From Limnephilus marmoratus (lineage: Eukaryota; Arthropoda; Insecta; Trichoptera; Limnephilidae): a stretch of DNA of 64,000 bases. The position numbers and the translations under genes are program-made. Shown here piece by piece: positions 43,180 to 55,800 of the stretch; positions within the stretch are counted from its first letter, which is position 1, and every line of letters begins with the position of its first letter. The notes under the pieces were generated by a model, which saw only the letters and a program-made list of their open reading frames with translations, searched no databases and was not told the origin of the DNA. The stretch spans positions 38,428,962 through 38,492,961 of the forward strand of contig OU862928.1 of assembly GCA_917880885.1 (NCBI GenBank), in the 5' to 3' direction.

Positions 43180-44470
43180 AACTTTCCCTTTATCCTACTT
43201 TTCTTTTACATTTTAATCTTTTCTGCAATTTTTTTAATTTAACATTTCAAAGTCAGTGTTTAGTTTTAATTTGTTATAGATTATGATTCCTGAGTATTTA
43301 ATTTCTTCTACTTCTTCAATAATTTTGAGTTTCTTCTCTAATACCATGAATTTACTTTTAGTTATATTTATTTTCAGTTTATTCGAAGAAAAAAACTTTA
43401 ATATATAATATAGAAGTGTTCTTTAAAAAAAAGCTTTTTTTGACAAAGCATCTTCGATATTATTTGGTATAATATATAAAAGTGTTTCATCAGCAAAAGT
43501 TTGATAGAACAGTACTTTAGGCACTTCACTATATCATTAATATATATACTTAATAAATAGGAGCGGTCCCAATACAGATCCTTGGGGAACTCCGAGGTTT
43601 ACTTGTTGTTCTTCAGATATAGCATCTCCAATTTTGTTTCTTTGTTTTCTATTTTTAATTTTATTATTAGTATTTCTCTGTCTATCGTTTCAAAAACACG
43701 TCTAAAATCCAAGAACACTACTATTGTATTTTTCTTCTGATCCATACTGGTTTTCCATTATGAATATTTGTTTCTAAACCCTGCTGTTTTACAAGAATGT
43801 TATTTTTTTCAATAAATTTTCTCACCTCTTCTTTGACTATGGATTCTAGTATATGTTCATATGTAGGTTATCCATTTATTTTTCTGAGGTCTTCAAAATT
43901 TTAACATTTATTATTTTGGGCACTGGTGTTATTATGGAAGTTTTCCACGACTGCGGAAAAAGTCCCTTTAACACAGATTAATTTATTAGTGCAACTACTT
44001 AAATTTAATTATGCCTATAGTAATTTCAGACGTCGATGATTTTTGCGTCATTGTATTAAAAATTTTCATTAAATACTCACTGTTACCTGAAAATATTAGT
44101 ATTCTCTCTTCTTTCCGATGATTGAGAAGAAGTATCTGTGAATAATGAAATACTCTTATTTATGTTTTCGACACTTAGTATTAAATTTGGCTATTTTAGT
44201 TATATCATCTTCAACTCCATCGGGAACCGAACTTCCTTAATGTTTTCCCTCTGTTTGCCACTTATAATTTCTTTAAGTTTAGTCCACATTTTTCTTGAAT
44301 CTCTTTGAGAGGTAATAATTTTTAGCCACGAATACGAATTTTTGGTATGTTTTATTTCTGTACCTATACATGTTTCTAAGTTTCTTACAGGTTTCCCAAC
44401 TTTCTTCTGGAAATTGTATTTTACAGGCGTTATAAGCTGTATCCCTTTGTTTTTTTAGAAGATGTAGGGA
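43180..44470 (-). pseudogene. Decayed non-LTR reverse transcriptase (c)
   Basis: On the - strand TIVVFLDFRRVFETIDREIL, then in shifted frames VNLGVPQGSVLGPLLF and FADETLLYI, are reverse-transcriptase motifs A, B and C with the second catalytic aspartate replaced by Glu. Multiple stops and frameshifts. Text upstream on that strand (to about 44470) fits the RT N-terminal region. A different family from the element at 41315. Confidence 0.7.
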
Positions 44471-44511
44471 TTTCGTAGGTATACAATTTATTTGTATCTT
44501 TTAATATACTA

Positions 44512-45060
44512 CTAGCTGGTTCCCGGCATGCGTTGGTGTTCCATTTGTAAAGAAATAAATTGTTTCCCTATTCACCTCCCGCATTTCCTTCCCCTCCCGC
44601 GTTCCCTTTCCACCTTCCCCGCCTACCCCCTCCCCTCTTCCACTTCCCGCCCCGCCAATCCCCCTACCGCGTTCCATATAACAGTTCCATTACATTCAGT
44701 TTTCAAACATTTCGCGTGCCTCCTATTACAATTTTTTTATTCAAATTGTCGCTTTTCATTCAAAACAAATATTCATTTTTATATATTATAAGAACAATCA
44801 ATCAAATTTGGTACCTAACGTAGGTATCTATTTGAAATATCTATAATTTAAATAACCCATAGATAATTATTTTTTTACAAAAAAATCGTTCGAAAACACA
44901 ATTCAATTTCGTCAAACGCGCGAACTGTCAAACGTGTGAAGTTAAAATAGTCGTTAAGTTTTCTGAAATTATCCAATTTTCTGAGCAATTTTCTTAAATT
45001 TTCTTCCCGTAAGAACCTTCTACAAAGTATTGGGAAACTTAAAAAAAAGTGAAATTAAAA
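44512..45060 (+). repeat. Dispersed arthropod repeat, copy 3
   Basis: TACTAGCTGGTTCCCGGCAT opens a segment with a pyrimidine-rich tract (CCTCCCGCATTTCCTTCCCC, 44573-44660) like the one at 11030. The right side is AT-rich up to the satellite at about 45065. Overlapping open frames over the tract are composition artefacts. Confidence 0.5.
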
Positions 45061-45535
45061 AACTTAAAAAACACTTGGGTTCGGTCGTTTAAACACTTGG
45101 GGTCGGTCATTACTTTGGTCCTATGGCACCGACGCGGCTGAAATTTCGAATTCTTACTAAGAATCATGGCCTATACACGAATCAATCAAAAACTCTTCCT
45201 ATAGAAGAATAAAAAATAATATCATAGTTGTAGCACTTGGGTTTGATCGTTTAAACACTTGGTGTCGGTCATTACTTTGGCCCTATGGCACCGATGGGCT
45301 GAAATTTCGAATTCTTACTAAGAATCATGGTCTGCACACGAATCAATCACGATCAAAAACTCTTCCTAAAGAAGAAATTAAAAAAAATATATTCGTTTTA
45401 GCATTTGGTCGTTAAAATACTTGGGGTCGGTCATTACTTTGGCCCTATGGCACCGACGCGGTTGAAATTTCGAATTCTTACTAAGAATCATGGCCTGTAC
45501 ACGAATCAATCAAAAACTCTTCCTATAGAAGAATT
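45061..45535 (+). repeat. Satellite array, short segment
   Basis: About three 163-bp-type monomers between the non-LTR composite and the first solo LTR, including CTTGGGTTCGGTCGTTTAAA and GGCACCGACGCGGCTGAAAT. Confidence 0.95.
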
Positions 45536-46408
45536 TGTGGCGACACATCATTATTATCATCGCCATCAAAAGAGCATACGAGAAACATCTCCTAACATTC
45601 GCGCCCATCGGCAAACCTACTTGCCTAGGTACCTTCGTACCTATACTGGCCGCGATGTACTTTCTCGCCTCCCGTGCCAGCCCGACGATAATAATATCGC
45701 CCTCGCCTAGAAAGGTCTCGAGACAGCACCGTACAATATCTGTACGGCGCCGAATATTCTCGTCAGCTGCCGAAGTGGCTCGTATTACCTACCGCGAGGT
45801 AGTTACTCTACCGCGGCTATATAAGCAGCCGATCGCTCGCCCGCTGCAGTTCAGTGCAGTTCAGTCTCACATTAACAGTCGGCCAATATCTCAACATGTA
45901 ATCAGTGCTCCTGCATGGTATCCCTACGCTCCAGGGCAGCTTCCTCGAGGTCCATCACCACGTCTCAGCTACAAGGCCCATCGTGTCTTCAGCTCCAGAG
46001 ATCAGCCCCATCCCGCGACTTACGAGGCTTGCGTCACCTTCAGTCCAGGGATCAGCTCACCACTTCATGGCACCCCGAAGCCTCACCGTGCTTCGCTGCC
46101 ATGGAAACACGCTCCGCCTCGCCAGGACTACCTGCTGGTGGCTCAGCTCACCGAGCCACACACCGTTCATCTCCGCGATTCCAAGCGTCGAGCAACGGCC
46201 TGGAAGATAGGTCATCTCCACCGCCATGGTGTCGAGCAACTCGCTGACCTTCACCACACCATCTCCACCTCCGTACGCCTGCAGCATCATCTACGGCACT
46301 CCGCATTACATCATGTTACCGACCACCGACCATCTGCTACGTAGCCCAATAAACGACTGACTCACCACTTCGAAATGACGCCTTTCATTTCTGTCTCCCG
46401 CTCCCTCA
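45536..46408 (+). mobile_element. Solo LTR 1 in the satellite
   Basis: Begins TGTGGCGACACATC and ends CGCTCCCTCA, with AATT directly repeated at 45532-45535 and 46409-46412. It is sharply more GC-rich than the satellite. It contains a TATA-like GGCTATATAAGCAG near 45816 and AATAAACGACTG near 46349, in promoter-to-polyadenylation order, so it reads left to right. No internal retrotransposon sequence is attached, as expected after LTR-LTR recombination. A 269-codon frame across it has no recognisable domain and is not called. Confidence 0.9.
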
Positions 46409-48970
46409 AATTAAAAAAAAATATCATCGTTATAGCACTTGGGTTCGGTCGTTTAAACACTTGGGGTCGGTCATTACTTTGGTCCTATGGCACCGACGCG
46501 GCTGAAATTTCGAATTCTTACTAAGAATAATGGTCTGTACACGAATCAATCAAAAACTCTTCCTAAAGAAGAATTTAAAAAAATATCATCGTTATAGCAC
46601 TTGGGTTCGGTCGTTTAAACACTTGGGGTCGGTCATTACTTTGGTCCTATGGCACCGACGCGGCTGAAATTTCGAATTCTTACTAAGAATCATGGCATAT
46701 ACACGAATCAATCAAAAAGAAGAATAAAAAAAAAAATCATAGTTTTAGCAATTGGTTTCGGTCGATTAAACACTTGGTGTCGGTCATCACTTTGGCCCTA
46801 TGGCATCGACGCGGCTGAAATTTCGAATCCTTACTAAAAATCATGGTGTGTACACGAATCCATCAAAAACTCTTCACTAAAAAGAATATATAAAAAATAT
46901 CTGTGTTTTAGCACTTGGGTTCGGTCGTTTAAACATTTGGGGTCGGTCATTACTTTGGTCCTATGGCACCGACGCGGCTGAATTTTCGAATTCATACTAA
47001 GAATCATGGTCTGTACACGAATCAATAAAAAATATCATCGTTTTAGCACTTGGGTTTGATCGTTTAAACACTTGGTGTCGGTGATTACTTTGGCCCTATG
47101 GCACCGATGGGCTGAAATTTCGATTTCTTACTAAGTATCATGGTCTGCACATGAATCAATCACAAATTCTTCATAAAGAAGAATTAAAAAAAAATATCAT
47201 AGTTTTAGCACTTGGGTTCGGTCGTTTAAACACTTGGTGTCGGTCATTACTTGGCCCTATGGTACCGACGCGAATGAAATTTCGAATTCTTACTAAGAAT
47301 CATGGCCTGTACACGAATCAATCAAAAACTCTTCCTATAGAAGAATTTAAAAAAAATATCATCGTTATAGCACTTGGGTTCGGTCGTTTAAACACTTGGG
47401 GTCGGTCATTACTTTGGTCCTATGGCACCGACGCGGCTGAAATTTCGAATTCTTACTAAGAATCATGGTCTGTACACGAATCAATCAAAAACTCTTCCTA
47501 TAGAAGAATTTTAAAAAAATATCATCGTTTTAGCACTTGGGTTCGGTCGTTTAATCACTTGGGGTCGGTCATTACTTTGGTCCTATGGCACCGACGCGGC
47601 TGAATTTTCGAATTCATACTAAGAATAAAACTCTTCACTAAAAAGAATATATAAAAAATATCATCGTTTTAGCACTTGGGTTTGATCGTTTAAACACTTG
47701 GTGTCGGTCATTACTTTGGCCCTATGGCACCGATGGGCTGAAATTTCGAATTCTTACTAAGTATCATGGTCTGCACACGAATCAATCACAAATTCTTCAT
47801 AAAGAAGAATTAAAAAAAAATATCATCGTTTTAGCACTTGGGTTCGGTCGTTTAAATACTTGGTTTCGGTCATTAGTTTGGCCCTATGGTACCGACGCGT
47901 CTGAAATTTCGAATTCTTACTACGAATCATGGTCTGTACACGAATCGATCAAAAACTCTTCCTAAAGAAGAAATTAAAAAAAATATATTCGTTTTAGCAC
48001 TTGGGTTTGGTCGTTAAAATACTTGGGGTCGGTCATTACTTTGGCCCTATGGCACCGACGCGGCTGAAATTTCGAATTCTTACTTAGAATAATCGTCTGT
48101 ACACGAATCAATCAAAAACTCTTCCTAAAGAAGAATTAAAAAAAATATCATCGTTTTAGCACTTGGGTTCGGTCGTTGAAACACTTGGTGTCGGTCATCA
48201 CTTTGGCCCTATGGCATCGACGCGGCTGAAATTTCGAATCCTTACTAAGAATCATGGTGTGTACACGAATCCATCAAAAACTCTTCACTAAAAAGAATAT
48301 ATAAAAAATATCATCGTTTTAGCACTTGGGTTCGGTCGTTTAAACACTTGGGGTCGGTCATTACTTTGGTCCTATGGCACCGACGCGGCTGAAATTTCGA
48401 ATTCTTACTAAGAATCATGGCCTGTACACGAATCAATCAAAAATATCATCGTTTTAGCACTTGGGTTTGATCGTTTAAACACTTGGGGTCGGTCATTACT
48501 TTGGCCCTATGGCACCGACGCGGCTGAAATTTTGAATTCTTACTAAGAATCATGGTCGGCACACGAATCAATCACAAACTCTTCCTAAAGAAGAATAAAA
48601 AAAAAAATATATCGTTTTAGCAGTTGGGTTCGGTCGTTTAAACACTTGGTGTCGGTCATTACTTTGGTCCTATGGCACCGACGCGGCTGAAATTTCGAAT
48701 TCTTACTAAGAATCATGGTCTGTACACGAATCAATTAAAAACTCTCCCTAAAGAAGAAATTAAAAAAAATATGTTCGTTTTAGCACTTGGGTTTGGTCGT
48801 TAAAATACTTGGGGTGGGTCATTACTTTGGTCCTATTGCACCGACGTGGCTGAAATTTCGAATTCTTACTAAGAATCATGGTCTGTACACGAATCAATCA
48901 AAAATTTTTACAAAAGAAGAATTTTTAAAAAATATCATCGGTTTAGCACTTGGGTTTGGTCGTTTAAACA
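46409..48970 (+). repeat. Satellite array, middle segment
   Basis: Monomers as before. Several show GGCACCGATGGGCTGAAATT or ACTAAAAAGAATATATAAAA variants recurring at 46880, 47636 and 48289, suggesting a multi-unit repeat. No genes. Confidence 0.95.
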
Positions 48971-49854
48971 TGTAGCGGCCACTTAACCCGCTCTGCGAAA
49001 TTTACCGCAGCGCCACTGACATACATCTACCTACCAGCGAGTACCGTAACGTAGTAGAAATGATTATTCCGCCACCTGCGCGAAAGGCCTAGAACGTACC
49101 GCTGTACCAAACAAGTGCCCGCCGAAAGTTCGAGTGATATCTCGATTGGAGTTCACCCGGCATTACCTACCGTTCTCGAAATTACTTGCCCGACCGGCAG
49201 AGTATAAAAGCCAGCGCAGCCGCATACAGCTCAGTCTCAAGTCTAGTCTCAAATCACACACATACAGTTATACAGTGCCCAGTTATCAGTGAATTCGTTC
49301 CATTGCGGTACCGGCCGAACGGCCAGCCCTGGCGACTCAAAGCCGGCACCTGTGCCCGTGGCGCCCGTAGCCTTCGAGGACCCATCATCTCGCAGCTAAC
49401 ATGGTCCACCGCACCATCAGCTTTGGAGAATCCTTTACCCGCGACTACAAGGCCCGCCGCGTCTTCTGTCAATGGTGCAGCAACATCTCAGGCATGTCGA
49501 AACCCGTCGCGCTTCGCTGCCCCTGAGACTTTCTCCTCACAAGGTTCACCGCTGTCTATCTCCGCGACTTAAAGCGTCGAGCGACATCCTGGACGACATG
49601 GTCTTCTCCACCACCACGGTGCAGCGCTACATGCTGGTGACATGCAGACCCGTGGTCTGCTCCACCACAGCATCTTCGACCATCATCATCAACTTCACTG
49701 CCAACACCACTTCTGACTTGCACTCACTACTACTCGTGTCAACACCATCTGACTGTTTGCTACGTAGCTCTCCAATAAAGACTTCGACTCCCTACATCGA
49801 GTGACGCCTTTCATTTCTCTCGTCCCGTCTCTACCGATACGGCCCGCTCCCTCA
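48971..49854 (+). mobile_element. Solo LTR 2 in the satellite
   Basis: Begins TGTAGCGGCCACTTAACC and ends CGCTCCCTCA, with AACA repeated at 48967-48970 and 49855-49858. Contains GTATAAAAGCCAGCGC near 49202 and CCAATAAAGACTTC near 49771. Its end (ACGCCTTTCATTTCT, CGCTCCCTCA) and general plan match solo LTR 1, so the two are related but diverged members of one family. They are not the same family as the short LTR at 60737. Confidence 0.9.
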
Positions 49855-52800
49855 AACACTTTGTGTCGGTCATTTCTTTGGCCCTATGGCACCGACGCGG
49901 CTGAAATTTCGAATTCTTACTAAGAAAGCCTGTACACGAATCAATCAAAAACTCTTCCTAAAGAAGAATTAAAAAAATATCAAAAAAAAATATCAAACCC
50001 AAGTGTTAAGACACTTGGGTTTGGTCGTTTAAACACTTAAGGTCGGTCATAACTTTGGCCTTATGGCACCGAAGCCGCTGAAATTTTGAAACTAAGAATC
50101 ATGGCCTGCACACGAATCAATCACAAACTCTTCCTAAAGAAGAATTAAAAAAAAAAATCCGTTAAGCACTTGGTTTTGGTTGTTTAAACACTTGATATTG
50201 GTCATTACTTTAGCCCTATGGCATTGACGCGGCTGAAATTTCGAATCCTTATTAAGAATCATGTTGTGTACACGAATCCATCAAAAACTCTTCATTAAAA
50301 AGAATATAAAAAATATCATCGTTTTAGCACTTGGGTTCAGTCGTTTAAATACTTGGGGTCTGTATTTAATTTCGAATTCTTACTGAGAATCATGGCCTGT
50401 ACACGAATCAATAAAAAACTCTTCCTAAAGAAGAATTAAAAAATATATCATCGTCTTAGCACTTGGGTTTGGTCGTTTAAACACTTAAGGTCGGTCATTA
50501 CTTTGGCCCTATGGCACCGACGCCGCTGAAATTTTGAAACTAAGAATCATGGCCTGCATACGAATCATTCACAAACTCTTCCTAAAGAAGAATTTTATAA
50601 AAATATCTTCGTTTTAGTACTTGGGTTTGGTCGTTTAAACACTTGGGGTCGGTCATTACTTTGGCACTATGGCACCGACGCGGCTGAAATTTCGAATTCT
50701 TACTAAGAATCATGGTCTGTACACGAATTAATAAAAACTCGGAAGAGCGGCTGAAATTTCGAATTCTTACTAAGAATCATGGCTTGTACAAGAATCAATC
50801 AAAGACTCTTCCTAAAGAAGAATTTTATAAAATTATCTTCGTTTTAGTACTTGGGTTTGGTCGTTTAAACACTTGGGGTCGGTCATTACTTTGGTTCTAT
50901 GGCACCGACGCGGTTGAAATTTCTAATTCTTACTAAGAATCATGGTCTGTACACGAATCAATCGAAAATTCTTCCGAAAGAAGAATATTTAAAAAATATC
51001 ATCGTTTTAGCACTTAAGATCGGTCGTTTAAACACTTGGTGTCGGTCATTACTTTGGGCATATGGCACCGACGCGGCTGAAATTTCGAATTCTTACTAAG
51101 AATCATGGTCTGTGCACGAATCAATCGAAAAATCTTACTAAAGAAGAATTAAAAAAAAATATCATCGTTTTAGCACTTGGGTTTGGTCGTTTAAACACTT
51201 GGTGTCGGTCATTTCGTTGGCCCTACGGCACCGACGCGGCTGAAATTTCGAATTCTTACTAAGAATCATGGTCTGTACAAAAATTAATTAAATTACTCTT
51301 CCTAAAGAAGAATTTTATAAAAATATCTTCGTTTTAGTACTTGGGTTTGGTCGTTTAAACACTTGGGGTCGGTCCATAACTTTGGCTCTATGGCAACGAT
51401 GCAGCTTAAATTTCGAATTCTTACTAAGAATCATAGTCTGTACACGAATCAATCAAAAATTCTTCGCAAAGAAGAATTTTTAAAAAATATCATCGTTTTG
51501 GCACTTGGGTTTGGTCGTTTAAACACTTGGTTTCGGTCATTTCTTTGGCCCTATGGCACCGACGCGGCTGAAATTTCGAATTCTTACTAAGAATCATGGT
51601 TTGTACAAGAATTAATTAAAAACTCTTCCTAAAGAAGAATTTTATAAAAATATCTTCGTTTTAGTACTTGGGTTTGGTCGTTTAAACACTTGGGGTCGGT
51701 CCATAACTTTGGCCCTATGGCAACGATGCAGCTTAAATTTCGAATTCTTACTAAGAATCATGGTCTGTACACGAATCAATCAAAAATTCTTCATAAAGAA
51801 CAATTTAAAAAAAATATCTTGGTTTTCGTACTTGGGCTTGGTCGTTTAAACACTTGGGGTCGGTCAATACTTTGGCCCTATGGCACCGACGCGGCTGAAA
51901 TTTCGAATTCTTACTAAGAATCATGGTCTGTACAAGAATTAATAGAAAAATCTTCCTAAAGAAGAATTTTATAAAAATATCTTCGTTTCAGTACTTGGGT
52001 TTGGTCGTTTAAGCACTTGGGGTTGGTCATTACTTTGGTCCTATGTCACCGACACGGTTTAAATTTCGAATTCTTACTAAGAATTATGGTCGGTACACGA
52101 ATCAATCAAAAATTATTCCCAAAGAAGAATATTTATAAAATATCATCGTTTTAGCACTTAGGTTCGGTCGCTTAAACACTTGGTGTCGGTCATTTCTTTG
52201 GCCCTACGGCACCGACGCGGCTGAAATTTCGAATTCTCACTAAGAATCATGGTCTGTACAAGAATTAATCAAAAACTCTTCCTAAAGAAGAATTTTATAA
52301 AAATATCATCGTTTTAGCACTTGGGTTTGGTCGTTTAAACACTTGGTGTCGGTCATTTCTTTGGTCCTATGGCACCGACGGGGTTTGAAATTTCGAATTC
52401 TCACTAAGAATCGTGGTCTGTACACGAATCAATCAAAAACTCTTCCTAAAAAATATTATAAAAAATTATTATCGTTTTAGCACTTGGGTTCCGTCGTTTA
52501 AATACTTGGGTTCGGTATTTAATTTCGAATTCTTACTGAGAATCATGCTCTGTCTGTACACGAATCATTAAAAAAAAATCTAAAAAGAAGAATTAAAAAA
52601 TATCATCGTTTTAGCACTTAGGTTCGGTCGCTTAAACACTTGGTGTCGGTAATTTCTTTGGCCCTACGGCACCGACGCGGCTGAAATTTCGAATTCTCAC
52701 TAAGAATCATGGTCTGTACAAGAATTAATCAAAAACTCTTCCTAAAGAAGAATTTTATAAAAATATCATCGTTTTAGCACTTGGGTTTGGTCGTTTAAAC

Positions 52801-55800
52801 ACTTGGTGTCGGTCATTTCTTTGGCCCTATGGCACCGACGCGGTTTGAAATTTCGAATTCTCACTAAGAATCGTGGTCTGTACACGAATCATTCAAAAAC
52901 TCTTCCTAAAAAAGATTATAAAAAATTATTATCGTTTTAGCACTTGGGTTCCGTCGTTTAAATACTTGGGTTCGGTATTAAATTTCGAATTCTCACAGAG
53001 AATCATGCTCTGTCTGTACACGAATCATAAAAAAAAATCTAAAAGAGGAGAATTAAAAAATATCATCGTCTTAGTACTTGGGTTCGGTCGTTTAAACACT
53101 TCGGGTCGGTCATTTCTTTGGCTCTATGGCACCAAAGCGGCTGAAATTTCGAATTCTTACTAAGAATCATGGCTTGTACAAGAATCAATCAAAAACTCTT
53201 CCTAAAGAAGAATTTTATAAAAATATCTTCGTTTTAGTACTAGGGTTTGGTCGTTTAAACACTTGGGGTTGGTCATTACCTTGGTCCTATGTCATCGACA
53301 CGGTTGAAATTTCGAATTCTTAATAAGAATTATGGTCTGTACACGAATCAATCGAAAATTCTTCCCATAGAAGAATATTTAAAAAATATCATCGTTTTAG
53401 CACTTGGGTTCGGTCGCTTAAACACATGGTGTCGGTCATTTCTTTGGCCCTACGGCACCGACGCGGCTAAAATTTCGAATTCTTACTAAAAATCATGGTC
53501 TGTACAAGAATCAATCAAAAACTCATCCTAAAGAAGAACTTAAAAAAAATATCTTCGTTTTCGTACTTGGGTTTGGTCGTTTAAACACTTGGGGTCCGTC
53601 ATTACTTTGGCCCTATGGCACTGACGCGGCTGAAATTTCGAATTCTTCCTAAGAATCATGATCTGTACACGAACCAATCAAAAATTTTTCCAAAAGAAGA
53701 ATTTTTAAAAAATATCATCGTTTTAGCACTTGGGTTTGGTCGTTTAAACACTTGGTGTCGGTCATTTCTTTGGCCCTATGGCACCGACGCGGCTGAAATT
53801 TCGAATTCTTACTAAGAATCATGGTCTGTACAAGAATTAATAAAAAACTCTTCCTAAAGAAGAATTTTATAAAAATATCTTCGTGTTAGTACTTGGGTTT
53901 GGTCGTTTAAACACTTGGGGTCGGTCCATAACTTTGGCCCTATGGCAACGATGCAGCTTAAATTTCGAATTCTTACAAAGAATCATGGTCTGTACACGAA
54001 TCAATCAAAAATTCTTCATAAAAAACAATTTAAAAAAATATCTTCGTTTTCGTACATGGGCTTGGTCGTTTAAACACTTGGGGTCGGTCATTACTTTGGC
54101 CCTTTGGCACCGACGCGGCTGAAATTTCGAATTCTTACTAAGAATCATGGTCTGTACAAGAATTAAAAGAAAAATCTTCCTAAAGAAGAATTTTATAAAA
54201 ATATCTTCGTTTCAGTACTTGGGTTTGGTCGTTTAAACACTTGGGGTTGGTCATTACTTTGGTCCTATGTCACCGACACGGTTTAAATTTCGAATTCTTA
54301 CAAGAATTATGGTCGGTACACGAATCAATCGAAAATTCTTCCCAAAGAAGAATATTTAAAAAATATCATCGTTTTAGCACTTGGGTTCGGTCCCTTAAAC
54401 ACTTGGTGTCGGTCATTTCTTTGGCCCTACGGCACCGACGCGGCTGAAATTTCGAATTCTTACTAAGAATCATGGTCTGTACAAAAATTAATTAAATTAC
54501 TCTTCCTAAAGAAGAATTTTATAAAAATATCTTCGTTTTAGTACTTGGGTTTGGTCGTTTAAACACTTGGGGTCGGTCCATAACTTTGGCCCTATGGCAA
54601 CGATGCAGCTTAAATTTCGAATTCTTACTAAGAATCATGGTCTGTACACGAATCAATCAAAAATTCTTCGCAAAGAAGAATTTTTAAAAAATATCATCGT
54701 TTTGGCACTTGGGTTTGGTCGTTTAAACACTTGGTGTCGGTCATTTCTTTGGCTCTATGGCACCGAAACGGCTGAAATTTCGAATTCTTACTAAGAATCA
54801 TGGCCTGTACACGAATCAACCAAAACTCTTCCTAAGGAAGAATTAAAAAAAATATCATCGCCTTAGCACTTGGGTTTGGTCGTTTAAACACTTAAGGTCG
54901 GTCATTACTTTGGTCCTATGGCACCGACGAGGTTGAAATTTCGAATTCTTACTAAGAATTATGGTCTGTACACGAATCAATCGAAAATTCTTCCCAAAAA
55001 AGAATATTTAAAAAATATCATCGTTTTAGCACTTGGGTTCGGTCGTTTAAACACTTGGTGTCGGTCATTACTTTGGGTCTATGGCACAGACGTGGCTGAA
55101 ATTTCGAATTTTTTCTAAGAATCATGGTCTGTACAAGATTCTATCAAAAACTCATCCTAAAGAAGAACTTAAAAAAAATATCTTCGTTTTCGTACTTGGG
55201 TTTGGTCGTTTAAACACTTGGGGTCCGTCATTACTTTGGCCCTATGGCACTGACGCGGCTGAAATTTCGAATTCTTACTAAGAATCATGGTCTGTACACG
55301 AACCAATCAAAAATTTTTCCAAAAGAAGAATTTTTAAAAAATATCATCGTTTTAGCACTTGGATTTGGTCGTTTAAACAATTGGTGTCGGTCATTTCTTT
55401 GGCCCTATGGCACCGACGCGGCTGAAATTTCGAATTCTTACTAAGAATCATGGCCTGTACACGAATCAACCAAAACTCTTCCTAAGGAAGAAATTAAAAA
55501 AATATCATCGCCTTAGCCCTTGGGTTTGGTCATTAAAACACTTAAGGTCGGTCATTACTTTGGTCCTATGGCACCGACGAGGTTGAAATTTCGAATTCTT
55601 ACTAAGAATTATGGTCTGTACACGAATCAATCGAAAATTCTTCCCAAAAAAAAATATTTAAAAAATATCATCGTTTTAGCACTTGGGTTCGGTCGTTTAA
55701 ACACTTGGTGTCGGTCATTACTTTGGGTCTATGGCACCGACGTGGCTGAAATTTCGAATTTTTACTAAGAATTATGGCCTGTACACGAACCAATGAAAAA

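Noticed and set aside
45535..46344. 269-codon + strand frame
   Set aside because: It lies across a solo LTR with target duplications, has a promoter and polyadenylation signal inside it, and shows no domain.
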